64,000 bases of DNA from Epiperipatus broadwayi (GCA_028023455.1 JAQFVV010000353.1:372001-436000), one strand, 5' to 3'. Positions 35,073 through 48,055 are shown, counted from the stretch's first letter. Made by a program: numbers and translations. Notes: generated by a model from the letters alone, not told the origin.

Positions 35073-37603
35073 TGTAACAGTCAGAATTGTCTATCTCGCT
35101 AACACACTGCAGAATTCAAACCCCAGGCACGAAACTGAACATTCTAGGAGGGGTTGCCTTCTAGATATACTAAGTTCGAATCTAAAGCCCAAAATTCACA
35201 GCACCATCTACGTGACAATGCATCTGATGCCACTACTAGTATGACCTTTGACCGGTGCCTGGTGGTCAGGGAGAAACAAAAGATCTATACTAAAAGAAGT
35301 TTGGGTGGCTAATTAAAGTCTATGGATTTACAAAAGAAATGCAGAAAATATATATATAGACCGAGACAGTGATAGGAATCAAATAAAATAAGAGATCAAA
35401 TTTAGTTTTAAATAATTTCACAAAATTTATTCATATAAATTATATATATAACACCACTGTCTGCTTATATGAGACAGGGACGCATATTAAATAATTATTG
35501 GCATTATATTCCCACAACTGACAAAAAGACTTTAAAACAAAGTGATATATTCTATTCCTCAGGCTAATAGCATTACGATAATGTGCTTGACAAGATAGGA
35601 ACATGTGCAAGGTGCTTTGAGCAATTATACAAGTTTAAGAAAATATTTCAAATTAAGTGTTATAAAATATTTATTGATTTCGAGAATAGCACAGACAAAA
35701 GCTTACTAAGCAACAAAGTGGGAATGTGATCAAGGCATTTATTTGAGAATAATAATAATAGAGTTGCATTGGGAGGTCAGTATTGCTGATAATGAATTTA
35801 TTAAAGTTGGAGGGTGTGACACGTTTAAGTCACGGATGCTTTGTAAAATAAATATAAAATAAAACAATATTGAAGATCTGGAATAATTACGGAGGGCATC
35901 TTGCCGCTAACCCATAGGAAAGTATTTTATGAACAGCCAAAACTTAGCAATTGGATGACGATTGCATTTAATTCCCAGGTGTGTCATTTGGGGGCACACT
36001 CTGCCTGGAAACTGCAAAAAGGTGAAAAGAACGGCCTTAGCCGTGTAAAAAATCCTTGGAAAAATAAAACAAAGTGGTCTCAACAACCAATTCATTTACC
36101 AGCAATATGAGACGAGTGTATACAAAACATACTGAATGGATTTTACTTGGATTAAGAGAAATGCCCAATCAAATTCCCAGAAATTCATTTAAAAGGGTCC
36201 ACACATTCTCGACGTCAATGATGAACTTTGTAATTAAAGTACAACACAGTAATTAAAATAAGAAAATGCATGCTTGCGGGTTTGAAAAGTAAGTATAGAT
36301 TTATATACGCAATCATGCATTAGGGGACACATTTAATCATTGACCTTGCACATACTCTTATATTAGATTAAAATCAATGACATGTAGATTTTAAACTATG
36401 TGATTATATTATATATTAAAGAAAAGAATCGCCCTCGAACGAGTGATTTGCAAGATAATAAAATTGGAAATTATTTAGAAATTTAAAATATGCCTTCATA
36501 GCGGCATCTTATTTTCAACAAAGGGAATAATTCACTCGGTCAAAGATGATTCTGACACATTATCATAATAAAATAACAGAAAGCTTAATAAAAAGAAAAT
36601 ATTAACCCAAGGATAGAGAGCAAAAATGTTGATTATATTTAAACACGTTAAAGAAATACATAATGAAGTTATGTGAAATAAAAGAAAAACAATTTTAAAT
36701 AGCTATAGCATGTTAGTTATCACAAGAGCTCTTGGGTTAATTTAGGGTTACCTCTGGAGAAGCATTTAGGTAGATTGATGGTCGGCAGGTTTTTATATAA
36801 TTTAACAGCAAAATCTGGAAATGTTCATATTTTTGGCAGCAGCAGTTCTGGGGTTCCTTATGTGATAGCTTCAGATGGTCTGGAGCAGCGGCCGGCTATT
36901 CCGAGGGGATATAGCCATCTTAACGCCTCTACTCTGTCATGTCAAGGTTAGCAAATTATTAGAATAGAACTCAGAATGATTTCTCTTAGAAACATTAGAA
37001 TAATCCAGAACAAAAGAAAAACCTCCTTTTTATAGTAGAATTTAACAATAGAACTGCCCTGGAGCATTACAAAAATATATCGGACTTATCAGCTGTAATC
37101 ATCCGAATGTCTAAAGGAATTCAACATTAATTAATTTCTTTTGTTACTTTCCCTGTCGACATTCGAATTACTAACTAGATTTAATTAAAAATTACTTTTA
37201 TTAATTAAAGAAAACCTTAAGTGGACATCTGCTGTTTTTATATAAACTTATATAATATTAACTAATTAAACCATTGTCCCTCATTTATTTTAAAGAAATA
37301 TTTAGAATGACTTTTATTAAATTAAACGAAAATTATTTTACTTTTAACTTGCAATTTTTGAATCTATTTACTAAACGAATATTTACTAAATGAGTTTTAT
37401 TTTAAATCAAAAGATATTAAGACGGTAATATATTTGTAAATAGATTCAAACAAAATAACTTTAACAATTTATAATTTTGATATGTTTTAAAATGCATATC
37501 ATAGTATGTGCGCAATTACGACTTATATAACCTACTTTTTAATAAATCAAAATTATGTGAACATGTACATAATCTATAATCTTTTATTTATTTGGGAATG
37601 ACA
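35073..37603 (+). other. Less AT-rich 2.5-kb segment, possible long solo LTR or decayed element
   Basis: Composition changes sharply where a TA tract meets TGTAACAGTCAG at 35073. It stays less AT-rich, in places, until about 37.16 kb. The segment may end at GACA before the TA tract at 37603. A TG...CA frame between TATAT flanks would suit an LTR, but no partner copy or primer site was seen. Frames at 35901-36110 and 36074-36256 are unrecognised. A possible exon with AG and GT borders lies at 36840-36946. The segment may be an element or a genuinely different region. Confidence 0.3.
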
Positions 37604-37797
37604 TATATATATATATAATACGAGCATTGTACTCATGGTTTAAAATTAGGCAGGATTTTTGGTATATAAGCATATTGCAGACACACTACAATAGATGGGA
37701 GTTCTAACTAAGGTATGAGGTAGGAAATAGGTGAGAAAAGGTGAAACGAAGATCTGCAAAGCAGACCTTACTGTTTCAATATATATATATATATATT

Positions 37798-38338
37798 CAA
37801 AATAAGAGTCAAAGATCCAATTCATAGATCACATGACCCTATCTCTTAAGCTTGTAAGTTATAAACAGTGAGGATTGCCAATTCCTCTACAAGCTTTATG
37901 ATAAATGCTTAGCCAGAGCCAGCACTTAAAATATCTCTGTCAGGAATCCCTCCCCAAACCCCTGACCATGGTTTTGTGCTTTGGCACTCCTCAGAGAGGT
38001 GTCAGGGTAGGTTCAGACACTAGATCTAAAAATACCAACCCAAAGCCAGGCACTTATCTAAAAGTTATCTATTGAGTGAAAAATCTGAAATTTTCAGACA
38101 TCTACATGTCTTCAAACCCAGCTATCCAGCTCAAATAGCTATATGGGGCTGATAGATCTTCAGCCATACCATACATTAGTAGTCATAGCAATATAAAATT
38201 GCATAAGACTTTTGGCAGAGACTATAAATAGTCAAAATAAGAGTCAAAGATTCAATTCATAGATCACATGACCCTATCTCTTAAGCTTGTAAGTTATAAA
38301 CAGTGAGGATTGCCAATTCCTCTACAAGCTTTATGATA
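37798..38338 (+). mobile_element. Repeat unit bounded by near-identical 106-bp direct repeats
   Basis: 37798-37903 and 38233-38338 are the same 106-bp sequence with a single C/T difference, 435 bp apart. The inner unit has a less AT-rich core (37935-38000). Both outer sides are TA tracts. Related, more diverged 416-bp-period units lie at 63460-64000 and a piece at 21940. The structure resembles one and a quarter copies of a tandem unit carried as a mobile cassette. The mechanism is not known. Confidence 0.85.
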
Positions 38339-39500
38339 TATATATATATATAATTATCTGCTTGAAAGAAAATATATAAAAAAAATTCTTTTTCATTAAT
38401 TAAGATATATTTGAACAAAAATATAATTTCATTTATTAGTAGTGAATTTCCAAAAGATGAAACACTATTGGGTCAAAAGGAATCTAAAATAAATTTATAT
38501 CAATAGTTTTGAAAAATCGTTAAGCCAGGCATCTATCAAAATCTTAATAGTAATAATAATAATAATCATCATCATCATCAAGTGGGCTGAACTCAAAACG
38601 TCAGGTGATGGTTAAGCATCGAAGGTAACAAAAATTGAGTTCATTGTAAAGTATTTTACTGTTTTACTTTCTAACTGTACTATTTAACATTTAAACAAGC
38701 AATTCCTATCTTCAACGTCTTTATAGTGCACATTTTTAAATACAGATATTATTATCTCAGTTATAATCGAGTCTACCTACTATAGCACAGAAAATTGATT
38801 TTACTATATGCGAGTGAATAATATAGTTTAAATCAGTAACTATAATACTATCATTTAATTTTGTAAATGGCATAAAAATATTTACTTTCAAATTAAACTA
38901 TTCAACATAGTAAAATTTTGTAAATTGAACCAGCAGAAATTAATTTTTTTGGCAACTCCCTAAACTAAGTTTTGCAAGATTCATTTAGTATAATTTTAGA
39001 ATAAATGCCATAACACAAAAAATATCTGTATTATATATATTTCTACTTTCATAAATTTGGGTAGAAATTAATTAATTTCTTTTTATGAAATGCTCTGCTT
39101 GCATTAAGAAAAGTTAAGTGATTTATTTATGATCCAATTGTCATTACTAAAAACATGTTTTCATACCTAAATTATGAATTAAATCTTTAATAACTAGTAT
39201 ATTACAGTATAATTTCTAAATTTGTTAATTTCTTTTCCAATGGACTCTTAATAAATAAACTAACTAGTTTTAATGCATTTTATTATAAATCATTATTTAG
39301 ATCAGTTTGAAATGTGTTTAAGAAAAAATTAAATATATGTGGAAAACATATAAATAATTGTTATAACTGAAATTTTCTTTTACAAATATATATATATAAT
39401 ATCATTACATTGAGTTCTCACATTAAGGGTCGTGATAAATTCTGAATTATTATGTCTTGCATTCCATCAATATAAAAAAAATTAAATACCTTATATAAAC
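38339..39500. other. AT-rich unannotated stretch
   Basis: A short (AAT)/(CAT) run at about 38548-38580 and otherwise featureless DNA. Confidence 0.4.
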
Positions 39501-39503
39501 AAT

Positions 39504-39805
39504 TGTAATATCATATGGAAAATAACTATACACAAAAACGTATGTATACAAGATACGCTTAAAATCTGAATCAAGTTCACAACTTTTGCCTTCTGCTCTT
39601 TTGATTAAGTTATATTACTCATAGTCATGACATCTGACTGAGGGTAGAAGATTGCTGCCTTTATTAGAGAAATGGGAATCGGTGATTAGCAATATAACTT
39701 AGTTAAAAGTGCACTAGGCAAAAATTGTGAACATTATTCAGGATTTTAAGTGTAACTCATATAAGTTTTTAAATATAGTTATTTTCCATATTACATTTCC
39801 TCAAG
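39504..39805. repeat. Foldback element, about 300 bp
   Basis: TTGTAATATCATATGGAAAA..TAACTATA on the left mirrors ATAGTTATTTTCCATATTAC on the right. Inner pairs TTCACAACTTTTGCC with GGCAAAAATTGTGAA, and TTAAGTTATATTACTCA with its mirror near 39685, continue the stem. The loop near 39630-39670 is less AT-rich. No coding capacity. Confidence 0.75.
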
Positions 39806-41875
39806 ATATTGCATACCAAAATTTTCAATGTTACAATTTTAATATCAATTTCTAATTTCCTTTTGAGAAATAAGTGAAAAAACAAGAATTATTCTATAGA
39901 ATGGCATAAATGATCTGTGCTACATAATGCAAAAATGTCACACAATCCTTACAAAAGTCAATTTTTATGCATTTCAATACATGAGATTAAAAATTGATCC
40001 AACTAATAACTCTGTATTTTTCATTATGAATGGAATATATCTGTGATTTTTAACCAATCAAAACCAATATTGTTTGCAAAGAAAGAACTGCTGAGAAAAG
40101 AAATGTGTGATGTCATCAGTTTAATGAACCAATACTATTCATCTAAAGTTCTATTGAAGATTCTATTTATAAGTAAAAGTTTTAATAATATTGAAACTAA
40201 GAAATAAGTGAATACAATTTTTAAAAAGATAAATATATGTTATCAATCTTATTTCCGCCAGGGATCCTTTGTTTATTCATTGTCAGATTTAATTGTGATG
40301 GCATAGATAATGCTTATTTTATGTGGGTACAATCCTTTGAAATATAACAATGATTGATCATAATATATACATATATATACGCACAAATTTTTAAATCAAA
40401 TCATGAACTTTTCAAATAAAGGAATAAAAAAAAACAATCTTGAAAAGTGTAAATGCTGAAATCGGAATATATTTACTAGACAAAAAGGATAATCTCTTTT
40501 GTAATTCTTCAAAAATTTTACATATCAATCAATTCAGACATCAACTTTCAAAAATGAAATAAATTTTATTGCAAATGTACATCATAATTAAATCATCTTG
40601 CTTTTACCTTATTTCTTTCAAAGAAGAAAGATATTAAGCATTCACTTTTAATAACCTCATGAATCAGTAACATGATGTGACTTATCTACATTCACATATT
40701 AAAATAACTGCAACAAATTTTAATGTTAATGTCAGATTAACACTTATGAAATTGTGTGTTTATTTATTCTCTTACATGAATAGCTCATCATATTAATGTT
40801 ATGTGTTAATTGAAATTTTTTTTACAAGGTTACTAAAAATGAATGTGGAATGTCTCTGCCTTGAATAGTTATATATATTTGCAGCAGAATTTATTTTATT
40901 CTTGTAAGAAGATAATGTCTTAATTAGATGATATATATTAGAACTTTATTGACAAATAAAGGAGACTACTTCTATTATTTTTGGAAAATTCTGAATAAAA
41001 TATGAGTTCCTAATTGCCAATTTCGAATATTTATTATATTTATTTAATTAAGTAATTTGTTGTTTGTTTTTTATTTGTTTTGTTTTTAAAATTAAAAATA
41101 TGAAACTACAATAAAAATTAAATTAATTGAGTTTTTTTTTTCCTTTTTTTTTGTAGGTATGTATACTTGTTTTAAAGATGTTTGATATAATAATGCTTCT
41201 TCACACAAAAAAGGTATAGTAGTCTTACTTTATTAACAGCACTTCTTTATTTATTTGAGATTATTATATTATCAAACCAATTAACATAGCTTAGAAAAAT
41301 AAAGCATAAAAATATAATTAAATATAAAAATTCTTAAAAAAGAGTATATTTGGAATTTTATCAAGTAAAATGTAAGCAACATTATTTATTTGGGAAAGAA
41401 TAATAACTTTGTAAGACATAAATTCTGCAGTGGATTGATAATGTCTAAAAATGTTAAAGATGGTAGGACTTTTTTTAAATTTTAAAGTAATTATTTGTTG
41501 AACAAAATTAATAACTTTTTCTTACTTTTCAAATATTCAGTTATATATTTAAGATCAATTGTTAAAATAAACATGTTATTTTTTTTATGTGTGAAGGCAG
41601 ATAACAAACTTTCAATATAATATAGATTTATATTTAAATTTATACAATATTTTTCATATAACTTGATTATTTGTTTAATTAACAATTTAATGTTGGAAAC
41701 TCTTATACAAATTTTCTTCTTGAAAATTTCAATTATATGTATATAAATATATATTCTAATTTTACTAACACCAATTGTAATAAATAAAGTTTGGATTGTC
41801 TATTCTGTGTTATGATAACAGTTATAAAATTCAATATCGAAATACTGGCAAGTTAAATAAAAATATAATACACTG
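39806..41875. other. AT-rich unannotated stretch
   Basis: No recognised gene or repeat. A 57-base open stretch at 41157-41213 has a strong T-rich tract and AG before it and AAG|GT after it; it is discussed as a finding. Confidence 0.4.
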
Positions 41876-44800
41876 TATGACCCCAAAGCGCATGCATATG
41901 TGTGTGTGTATTATATAAGTGAGTAAGTTAGAATTAATTATTTCAATTTTAGTTTAAAATCATCTTTATAAAAAGACAACAAAAGTACACTATACATATT
42001 CTGATAATACTAAAACTACTCACATATGTATAAACATTATCCTTTTACATTAATTTACAGATATATAACTTAAAGATTAAATTATAAAAAAGATTGGTGA
42101 CAAAAGTCCATTTAAATAAATAGTTGTTTTAAATTGAAATAAATACTAAAAAGATTATTTTTAAAATCATTTATGTATATATAATGATTATTTAAGTTGA
42201 CAAAAAATCACTAATCAAGATGTCAAACATAGAGATAACCTTAAGTCAAGTCGCATCTTAGCAATTAAACATAAAGGAAATAAATATTAGAATTCAATTA
42301 TATAATTATTAACCTTTTAACCGCTAATTATATTATTGGTTGTATGAGGTAAAAATCAAATCTTTTAATTGGCCAACTCACAAACTGAAGACAAAGCCTA
42401 TTGTTAAAACATATTCGCCTATAATATTAAATTCAACTCAGATACGTTTATAAAAAGTATATTACTAATTTTTCAGGTTATGAAGAGAACGAAAGTTCTT
42501 TCAAAAATAAATTGCTATTTATTTATTCTAAAATATTCAATTTTGGCAACATAAAAGCTGTAATATAAACAAAAAGGTCGACTTTTACGTTATAGAAAAG
42601 TAAATATTTCTTTTAAATATTTCTTTAATATTTTTACTAAAATCTTCAATATTTTTCGAAAATAATTTTGTTTTTTTATTATTCTCTCTGAAAATCATTT
42701 GTAATTACTGAATATATACTTAATATTCTTTAAAATTATATTCGAAATGAAAATCTCAGCATTTTTCTTTATTTTCTTTGATCAGGCGGTTTCTTTGTTC
42801 TTTCCAGCCAATCAGAATGTCTTTTTCGGCTGAGAGCATGCTAAGAACCAATCAAAACTCATGTTCTTTCTTTGTTTAGGTTTAAATGCGTTTTTTTTTT
42901 ATTTTTTACTTGTAAAATAAATCGGAAGAGGTCACCATCTTACAGAACTTTTAAAAATCTATTCAATACCTGTAAAACGAATATTTTAGCATAAGAACTG
43001 GCAGATTTAGAGTGACGTCAGATGTCTATGAGGAGCTTCGTAAGAAACAGTCTTTTGATTAATTATAATAATTTTAACAATAATCAAATATGAAATCATA
43101 AAATCAAATAGTATATTTAACACATTCTACCAAAAATTGATTCTACTATAAAATCAGGATCAGTAATTTCCAAATTAATTCTATCTTTTGCCAATGAACT
43201 AGCCACTACACATAGTCATTTTGCTATGTTCAAATTCTGAACATATTAAAGATGGATCAATAGTTTATATGAATTTTCTTCTTGATAAAAATTTTATTAG
43301 AAAAAAAACTCCAATCTCACTCAATAAAAAGAGTAAATAAAATTACCCTTTAGTATCATTAATTGTAATTTCAAAATGAAATTATATAAATATTTTTATT
43401 ACTTAGACAAACTCATAAGATTGTTCCAAATTGAAATTTTAAAGAAGATAAATTTTTCAAAAAAATATTTATATATTTAAACTAAATTATTTTTAAGAAA
43501 ATGCATTGTGAGTAAAGACCACTTGCCATAGGATCAAATGCTATTATTTTAATTGAAAATAATGTAATTACTTATTTCTACAGAAATGCCTAAAGTATAT
43601 GCATACTTCATCTATATAATTTAACTCTTATAATGCATGACTCGTCTAAAAACGAGAAGATTTGACATCACTCTAAATCGGCTACTTTTTATCCCACGTA
43701 TACATATAATATGTCATTCGAAAGAAAATCAAAAGTTCTGTAAGATGGTGCCCTCTTCAGATTTATTTTACAAGTAAAAAATCAATAAAAATGACCATAT
43801 ATGTCAAACAAAACCAAAGCACCACCTCCTCACCAACTTTTGTTGAATCTTATTGGCTGTCCCACTTCTGTCAGAAAGGAAAATGGCTGCCAAAAAGTAA
43901 AAAGTTACGTTCATTTTGATTTTTATTACGAAAATTATAAACGAATGTTTACAACATTTTAAACAATATTTGAATTGAATTACAAATTATTATTGATAAA
44001 ATAATACTAAAAATCAAATTATTTTAGAAAAATAGTTAAGATATTACCAAGAATTATTTATTTATTGCTACATATTGATCGTAACGTTAAAGTGAAAAAA
44101 AAAAGATTGCGTCAATGGTTGGTTGAATAGCGGTTACTTTTATTTCACCGCAATTGAATATTTTTTAAATTATAAATCAAATTTTATTTTTGAAAAGACT
44201 TTCGTTTGTTTCATAATCTGACAATTCAGTAATATACTTTTTACAAACGAAACTAATGTATTTATATTATTAAAAGTGATCTATTTTAACAATAGATTTT
44301 GTTAAAGTTGTGAGTTGGCCAATTACAAGTTTTGATTTTTAACTCATTCGGCCAATTAAATAATAATCATTGAAAGGGTTAAAATGAAATTTCAATTGAT
44401 AGTGAAATAATTTGTGGAAGAATATGTAAGCAGAAGAATTCTGAACAAAGAGGATAGTGACTGCCTCATCAATGGTTGATGACTGAAGTATAAAGAACTT
44501 TATCTTTAATAAACATTATTAATCTCACTATGGAAAGGAATAGGACAATACCATCAAATTTTAATACATCATATTAGATTCAGACATGTAATTTTATTTC
44601 CTTTTCTTTTAAAATCCATTTATGTCGAAATAGTCCATTTAAGAAAGTTATTAGATGAAGATAAATGGAAAGATCATTGAGCTAAATATTTTTTTAATTT
44701 AATAAAATTTAGAACTTGCTGTAAAATGACTTGGACAAGTAGAATTAATATGGAGATAAGATTTTATTGTTTTTCATATTAAATTCATTCATGACAGGAC

Positions 44801-45691
44801 AGAATTTTTGTTTATTACTAACCTAATTAATATAGTAATATTTGTTTATTATTTTGTGTAAATGATTAAAATTGCATGAAAGGTCTTTTAAGTCATAATA
44901 ATGTCCACACATAGAAGGGGGTCTCATAAAACTGAATTTTTTTTCGCAAGCATTGGATAATATTAGATCATCATTTATACATATATTATTTAAGTTAAAT
45001 TTAGCTAGTTAGTATTATTATAATTTTTTTATATAAAATTTCATTTATTGCTTTATAACTTATAAAATATTTGTTTTTGTTATGGTATATATCTACTATG
45101 GGAACATAGGAAGGTATTATTTAATTTGATATCATAAAATAGTAGAAATGTATGTAAAGCACTTATAATAATAATTTTTTTGTTATATAAAATAAATTTA
45201 AATTGTTATCTGTTAATAACCTGTTAAAATGTATTTCAAATCCAAGGAGGTCTCTAATTTATTTAAGTTATTTATTTATTTTCAGAAACAAAATAAGACT
45301 AATTGCACATATCCATATACATATATCATACTAATTTAATATCCTGATAACTTGGTTGAAATTAATTTGAGAAAAAAATCTACTATTATATTAAGTATTA
45401 TTACTACTGTAGGATGATGATGAAAACCCCTGAAGAGAGAGAAATGTAAAACCTACCCTGATTTCAAATACCAAGCACAACAGAACTATCTATAAAGGTG
45501 AAGATTGGATGAATTAATCTAAGTTACATCTGTGTTAAATATTTAATACTAAATTATCTTGTTTAAAACAGATTTAATCTTAGATTAAAGTTAAATCATA
45601 TCATTCATAGCATCCTATATAAAGCCCCTAAATCTGCTTATAGTCAGATGCAAACATCATGATTCCTTAATGGAATCTGGACCATTACAAT
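41876..45691 (+). repeat. Old solo LTR of the 6.9-kb gypsy family, split by a nested element
   Basis: Left part: 42230-42308 matches the LTR around 7160-7240 (AACCTTAAGTCAA, AAATAAA then a GAATTCATT-like phrase). Right part: 44455-44540 matches around 7775-7830 (TGCCTC..ATGA, AACTTTATCTTT). 44640-44720 matches around 7985-8050, and 45590-45691 matches the LTR end (AAATCATATCATTCATAGCA..GGACCATTACA). Order and strand agree. The start near 41876 (TGTATGACCCC) is uncertain. No internal region or second LTR is present, so it is best read as a solo LTR. Confidence 0.65.
42309..44382. mobile_element. 2.07-kb foldback element with TTAA ends, piggyBac-like
   Basis: Bordered by TTAA at 42309-42312 and 44379-44382. 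After TTAA the left reads CCTTTTAACCGCTAATTATA; the right, on the other strand, reads CCCTTTCAATGATTATTATT. These resemble the CCCTTT-type ends of TTAA-specific piggyBac elements. The inverted similarity runs far inward: AATTGGCCAACTCACAA with TTGTGAGTTGGCCAATT, TCACCATCTTACAGAACTTT with its mirror near 43735, and CAGATTTAGAGTGACGTCAG with a mirror near 43660. Arms are roughly 720 bp with a ~620-bp middle. No transposase frame seen. The left arm has CCAATCAGA and CCAATCAAA boxes and a TGACGTCA site. Confidence 0.75.
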
Positions 45692-46380
45692 ATTATTAAA
45701 ATAAAGAAAGAATATGTAAAAATAAAGTTTTTTAAAAAACAAATAGATAAAGTAATGAATGTAAAATGATGCAAATAATCAACATTAATTAGTGTCTATT
45801 ACATCTAAACATTAAAAAAGGCATCGTTTATATATATATATTAATGTCAGTAATTCATAGTATATAGGGTTTTCTATGTAAAAGTGATTAAGTAATCAAT
45901 AGGTCCCAAGTGTCACTGCGAAGAAGATTTCCTGACTTATTTCTGTCCATTGGATTTAATTAGCTAGTATAACTGATTTTCAAATAACTTTTCACCACTC
46001 ACCTCTATTACTAATTTTCTATTTGAGTAATGGCTTTAAAACTTTTGAGCACTAATGTCTAAAATTAATCCACTTGTTAAGATTTTTAAGTATAATATTA
46101 AATCAGAAATTATAGATTTTATTGACATTTCTAATAAGATAGTTGTAAACTTTGCAACTTTGTATAAATAATGTATATAATAACAGTCAACCTTTAAGCT
46201 ATTGACAATTTCAACCTGTGGTCAAGGCAACCTCCTTTGACAATAAAGGTAATACCACCTTTATTTATGGTCTTACATATTTATATAGACACTAAAGATT
46301 GCAACTTGACCAATGAATGTGAAATTAAGAATGCAAAGAAGGTTAAGCAAACCTCATTAATCAGACAAATATAACTTATT
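45692..46380. other. AT-rich unannotated stretch
   Basis: No feature recognised apart from a few small dyads. Confidence 0.4.
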
Positions 46381-46385
46381 ATTAA

Positions 46386-46482
46386 AGCAGACTAATAAAT
46401 AGTCAATTATAATTTCCAGATCCTGAAAGCAGGCTAATTAATAGTCATTTATAACTTCCAAATTTCATATAAAGTACATATT
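46386..46482 (+). repeat. Short tandem duplication
   Basis: Two adjacent units of about 47 bp, AAGCAGACTAATAAATAGTC..TTCCAGA and AAGCAGGCTAATTAATAGTC..TTCCAAA, with a few differences. Confidence 0.75.
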
Positions 46483-47270
46483 TACTAAGGCAATAAAATG
46501 AATTACTCAAAGCCTTAATAAGTTTATAAATCATTTAGTATGGTATATATCTAAATAAAATATCTCAAAATATTATATATATTTATTAGCTTAGACTTGA
46601 TGTCTTCACAAAGGTAATAATCTTCTACTTTTGAGTCATCTAAATTGATGATTAATTATTTTATATAGATGACTATAATTTAGTGATATATACTAGAATA
46701 ATATTAGGTGTTTACATTTATATTGTAAACTTTTATTTTCATTGTACTTAGTAATTATTATTCTATATTTAAAAATGACTAAAAAGTCCTTGTACCATTT
46801 TCATATTGATGATTTTCATCTGGTTAAAATTGATTTGGTTTTTTTTTTTTCAAATTTAGAAAAGAAAATGAAATATTTTTTTTTACAAAGTTATATATTT
46901 CAGTCTTCTGCATAAATTGCATTTGTACAAAAACGAAATTATTAAATGAAATTTTATTAATATTTTTTTGTCATTCATTATACTAGAGATTATCTAATAA
47001 TGAATAATATTAATAAATGAAATTTATTATAATTTTCATATTAGATTGCATAAAATTAAAGATAATCTTGCCTGAAAAAATCAAAATTTAACTTCAACTT
47101 TTTGAAAAAAGGAAATAGAGCCAGAAATTTAATATTTTTGTATAATTTACCTTTATCAAAATGATTGAAGTAAAAAAAATTCAATATACATACACACACA
47201 CATATTTATATATATATATCATTAAAAACCAGTCAATTGTTAAGGCAACTACCTTTTAACAATATATATA
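46483..47270. other. AT-rich unannotated stretch
   Basis: Nothing recognised except A/T runs and (CA)/(TA) tracts near 47190-47220. Confidence 0.4.
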
Positions 47271-47282
47271 TATATATATATG

Positions 47283-47468
47283 TCATGATCAACTATTATC
47301 AATCCACTGCAGGATGAAGGTCTCTCCAAGTTTAATCCATCATCTTCGATCTTTAGTTTTTCTTCTCCACATAACCCTTGCACACTTTCTTATTTCATCC
47401 ATCCATCTCACATGTGGTCTCTTTCTGGGTCTTTTACAATCTCTTGAAATCCAGTTTAAGATTTCAAT
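47283..47468 (-). mobile_element. RTE-type LINE 3' end (5'-truncated copy)
   Basis: The reverse complement matches the last ~185 bp of the plus-strand LINE at 53735-55570. Matching pieces include CACATGTGAGATGGATGGAT, GTGGAGAAGA and GGAGAGACCTTCATCCTGCA. It is bounded by TA tracts on both sides. Only the 3' end survived, as expected for target-primed reverse transcription. The plus-strand frame at 47314-47592 is its antisense shadow plus downstream sequence. Confidence 0.9.
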
Positions 47469-47484
47469 TATATATATATATATA

Positions 47485-47600
47485 ACTGAACAGGAAGTAA
47501 CTGAAGGTTCCAATGAGTTAAAAAGACAATATCAAAAGAAAATAATTGAAATATATGAATTAAAAATTGAAATCAGAGGAAAGCAACAATAAAAGAAGGT
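47485..47600 (+). other. Short coiled-coil-like ORF fragment
   Basis: After the TA tract, the frame reads EVTEGSNELKRQYQKKIIEI and continues highly charged to a stop at 47590-47592. It looks coding-like (helical, Lys/Glu-rich) but has no start, no domain and no partner. It might be a scrap of an element or a chance frame. Confidence 0.2.
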
Positions 47601-47867
47601 ATGGAATTTTTTTGGAGAAGAATATTTGTTGCAAAAGAGGTTAAAAGATAGTATTACAAGATGAAAAATAAGTAGATCAGTTGCATTTCACAAAAAACAA
47701 TCATTTATAACAATTTTTACACCCATCTCCTCAGCCATCATGATAGAGGCAGTCTCATTTATAAGCACCTGTTAAAAATTTGTGGATATTAAAACTAAAT
47801 TATTATTTCTTGTTTGCACTTTAGTAATATATAAATGTTCTATAAAGCATAATTCAATGGGTTTATT

Positions 47868-48055
47868 ATTTAAAAGTTCCTAAGAAGTTTGAGCACTAGA
47901 AATGCTTGGATTACAATTGACATTATGACATTGTGTGCTCAAGTCTAACATTCTACTATTGTGCTAAACCATAAAAAACATGGTTTAGTGCAGGGTATAG
48001 TGGTAAAATGTGAACAGATACTTCCTTTATTTGAACTTCTTAAGAACTCCAGAAT
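47868..48055. repeat. Inverted-repeat element, about 190 bp
   Basis: TTTAAAAGTTCCTAAGAAGTTTG near the left mirrors AACTTCTTAAGAACTCC near the right. The centre has GTGCTAAACCAT mirrored by ATGGTTTAGTGC. No coding capacity. Confidence 0.6.
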
